A stretch of DNA of 64,000 nucleotides from Agromyces aurantiacus (GTDB lineage Bacteria; Actinomycetota; Actinomycetes; Actinomycetales; Microbacteriaceae), in the NCBI RefSeq assembly GCF_016907355.1, contig NZ_JAFBBW010000001.1:868001-932000 (forward strand), written 5' to 3'. The position numbers and the translations under genes are program-made. Positions within the stretch are counted from its first letter, which is position 1. Each line of letters starts with the position of its first letter. Under the pieces are notes generated by a model that was given only the letters and a program-made list of their open reading frames with translations, was not told the origin of the DNA and made no database searches. Positions 63,539 through 64,000 of the stretch are shown piece after piece.

Positions 63539-64000
63539 CTAGTTGCCGGTCATGGTGCGGGCGATCTGCGTGGCGGAGTCGCCCGCCCGACGCAGCACGA
63601 CCGCCACGAGCGCGAGGGCGACGAGCGTGAGCAGGAGCATGATCGTCGAGACCGCGGCGATCTCGGGGCGCAGGCCCGATCGGAGCGCGCTCAGCACGTA
63701 GACCGGCCACGGCGTGGTGCCCGAGACCTGGACGAAGGCGGCGATGACCGTGTTGTCGAGGCTCAGCGTGAACGAGAGCAGGAAGCCCGCGAGCACCGCC
63801 GGCATCGCGAGCGGCAGCGTCACGCGGCGGAACGTCGTGAGCGGCTTCGCATAGAGATCGGCCGACGCCTCCTCGAGCTGCCCCTCGAGCCCGACCAGCC
63901 GCGCCCGCACGATGTACGACACCACCGCGATCGAGAACAGCGAGTGCCCGATCACGAGCCGCACGATGCCGTCGCTGAAGATCGCGAGGCCGAGGTCCTG
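63539..64000 (-). CDS. ABC transporter permease, PotC-like (5' end outside window)
   Basis: 153 codons are visible; the N-terminal part lies beyond the window edge. The EAA loop EEASADLYAKPLTTFRRVTL with following PLAMPAVLAGFLLSFTLSLD and three to four membrane helices are visible. FxxSLDNTVIAAFVQVSG is typical of PotC-type spermidine/putrescine permeases. It is the last transporter gene before the amidohydrolase. Confidence 0.88.
   Translation of the reverse strand, partial: QDLGLAIFSDGIVRLVIGHSLFSIAVVSYIVRARLVGLEGQLEEASADLYAKPLTTFRRVTLPLAMPAVLAGFLLSFTLSLDNTVIAAFVQVSGTTPWPVYVLSALRSGLRPEIAAVSTIMLLLTLVALALVAVVLRRAGDSATQIARTMTGN

Overview
The window is a high-GC (about 70% or more by eye) actinobacterial chromosome segment, most likely from the family Microbacteriaceae; an Agromyces-like genus is a guess from general resemblance, not a demonstrated placement. 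Supporting signs are the tRNA-Trp, secE, nusG, rplK, rplA order, a RamB-type regulator, an F420-family LLM oxidoreductase, an ECF42-type sigma factor linked to a DGPF protein, and many genes whose start codon lies 6 to 7 bases after a TANNNT box, the layout of actinobacterial leaderless transcripts. No phage, integrase, transposase, CRISPR array or restriction system was seen. This is core and catabolic chromosome rather than a genomic island.

Layout. 1-1302: end-truncated PAP2/diacylglycerol-kinase fusion. 1360-5041: ABC exporter plus histidine kinase and response regulator, one operon on the minus strand. 5343-7519: ECF42-type sigma factor with a fused double-DGPF protein. 7600-8604: 2-oxoglutarate oxygenase preceded by a tiny cysteine-rich leader ORF. 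8878-10545: divergent lysE/lysG exporter and regulator. 10546-13291: dGTPase and aspartate-type aminotransferase. 14452-17547: membrane-fused GH67-like glycosidase with a double operator. 17612-20405: tRNA-Trp, secE, nusG, rplK, rplA, closed by a strong terminator. 20562-25180: FHA protein, small proteins, acylphosphatase, LuxR regulator and SemiSWEET-like protein. 25173-33806: a catabolic block (amino-acid permease, secreted PhoX-like protein, semialdehyde dehydrogenase, cache-domain protein, GntR regulator, class III CoA-transferase, glutaryl-CoA dehydrogenase) that looks like a route through glutarate and glutaryl-CoA to crotonyl-CoA. 35185-42240: sulfatase, polar amino-acid ABC transporter, flavoprotein and membrane proteins. 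42265-53769: amine-catabolism genes (a circularly permuted amine oxidase, class III aminotransferase, CoA-acylating semialdehyde dehydrogenase, PucR regulator, FAD amine oxidase, cupin) interspersed with VOC/HxlR and PhoD-like genes. 53970-59645: GH16-like protein, RamB, HxlR/SDR pair, lipoprotein and LLM oxidoreductase. 59931-61782: three-gene envelope/stress operon. 61870-64000: amidohydrolase downstream of a PotC-type permease cut by the window edge.

The most unusual observations are these. (1) A flavin amine oxidase lipoprotein carries the family's C-terminal FAD-binding segment at its N terminus, ahead of the Rossmann motif. (2) Several kinds of long inverted repeats occupy intergenic gaps, including two copies of an element of about 90 bp with 18-bp arms and a 30-base spacer. 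(3) The 10-mer GGATGCCGCG is extremely over-represented and locally overrides codon bias. (4) A cysteine-rich leader ORF followed by a hairpin precedes the oxygenase. (5) The same 9-base AT-rich box stands, in the same orientation, before three genes of the putative glutarate block. (6) A 37-bp hairpin repeat array has grown out of the 3' end of ramB.
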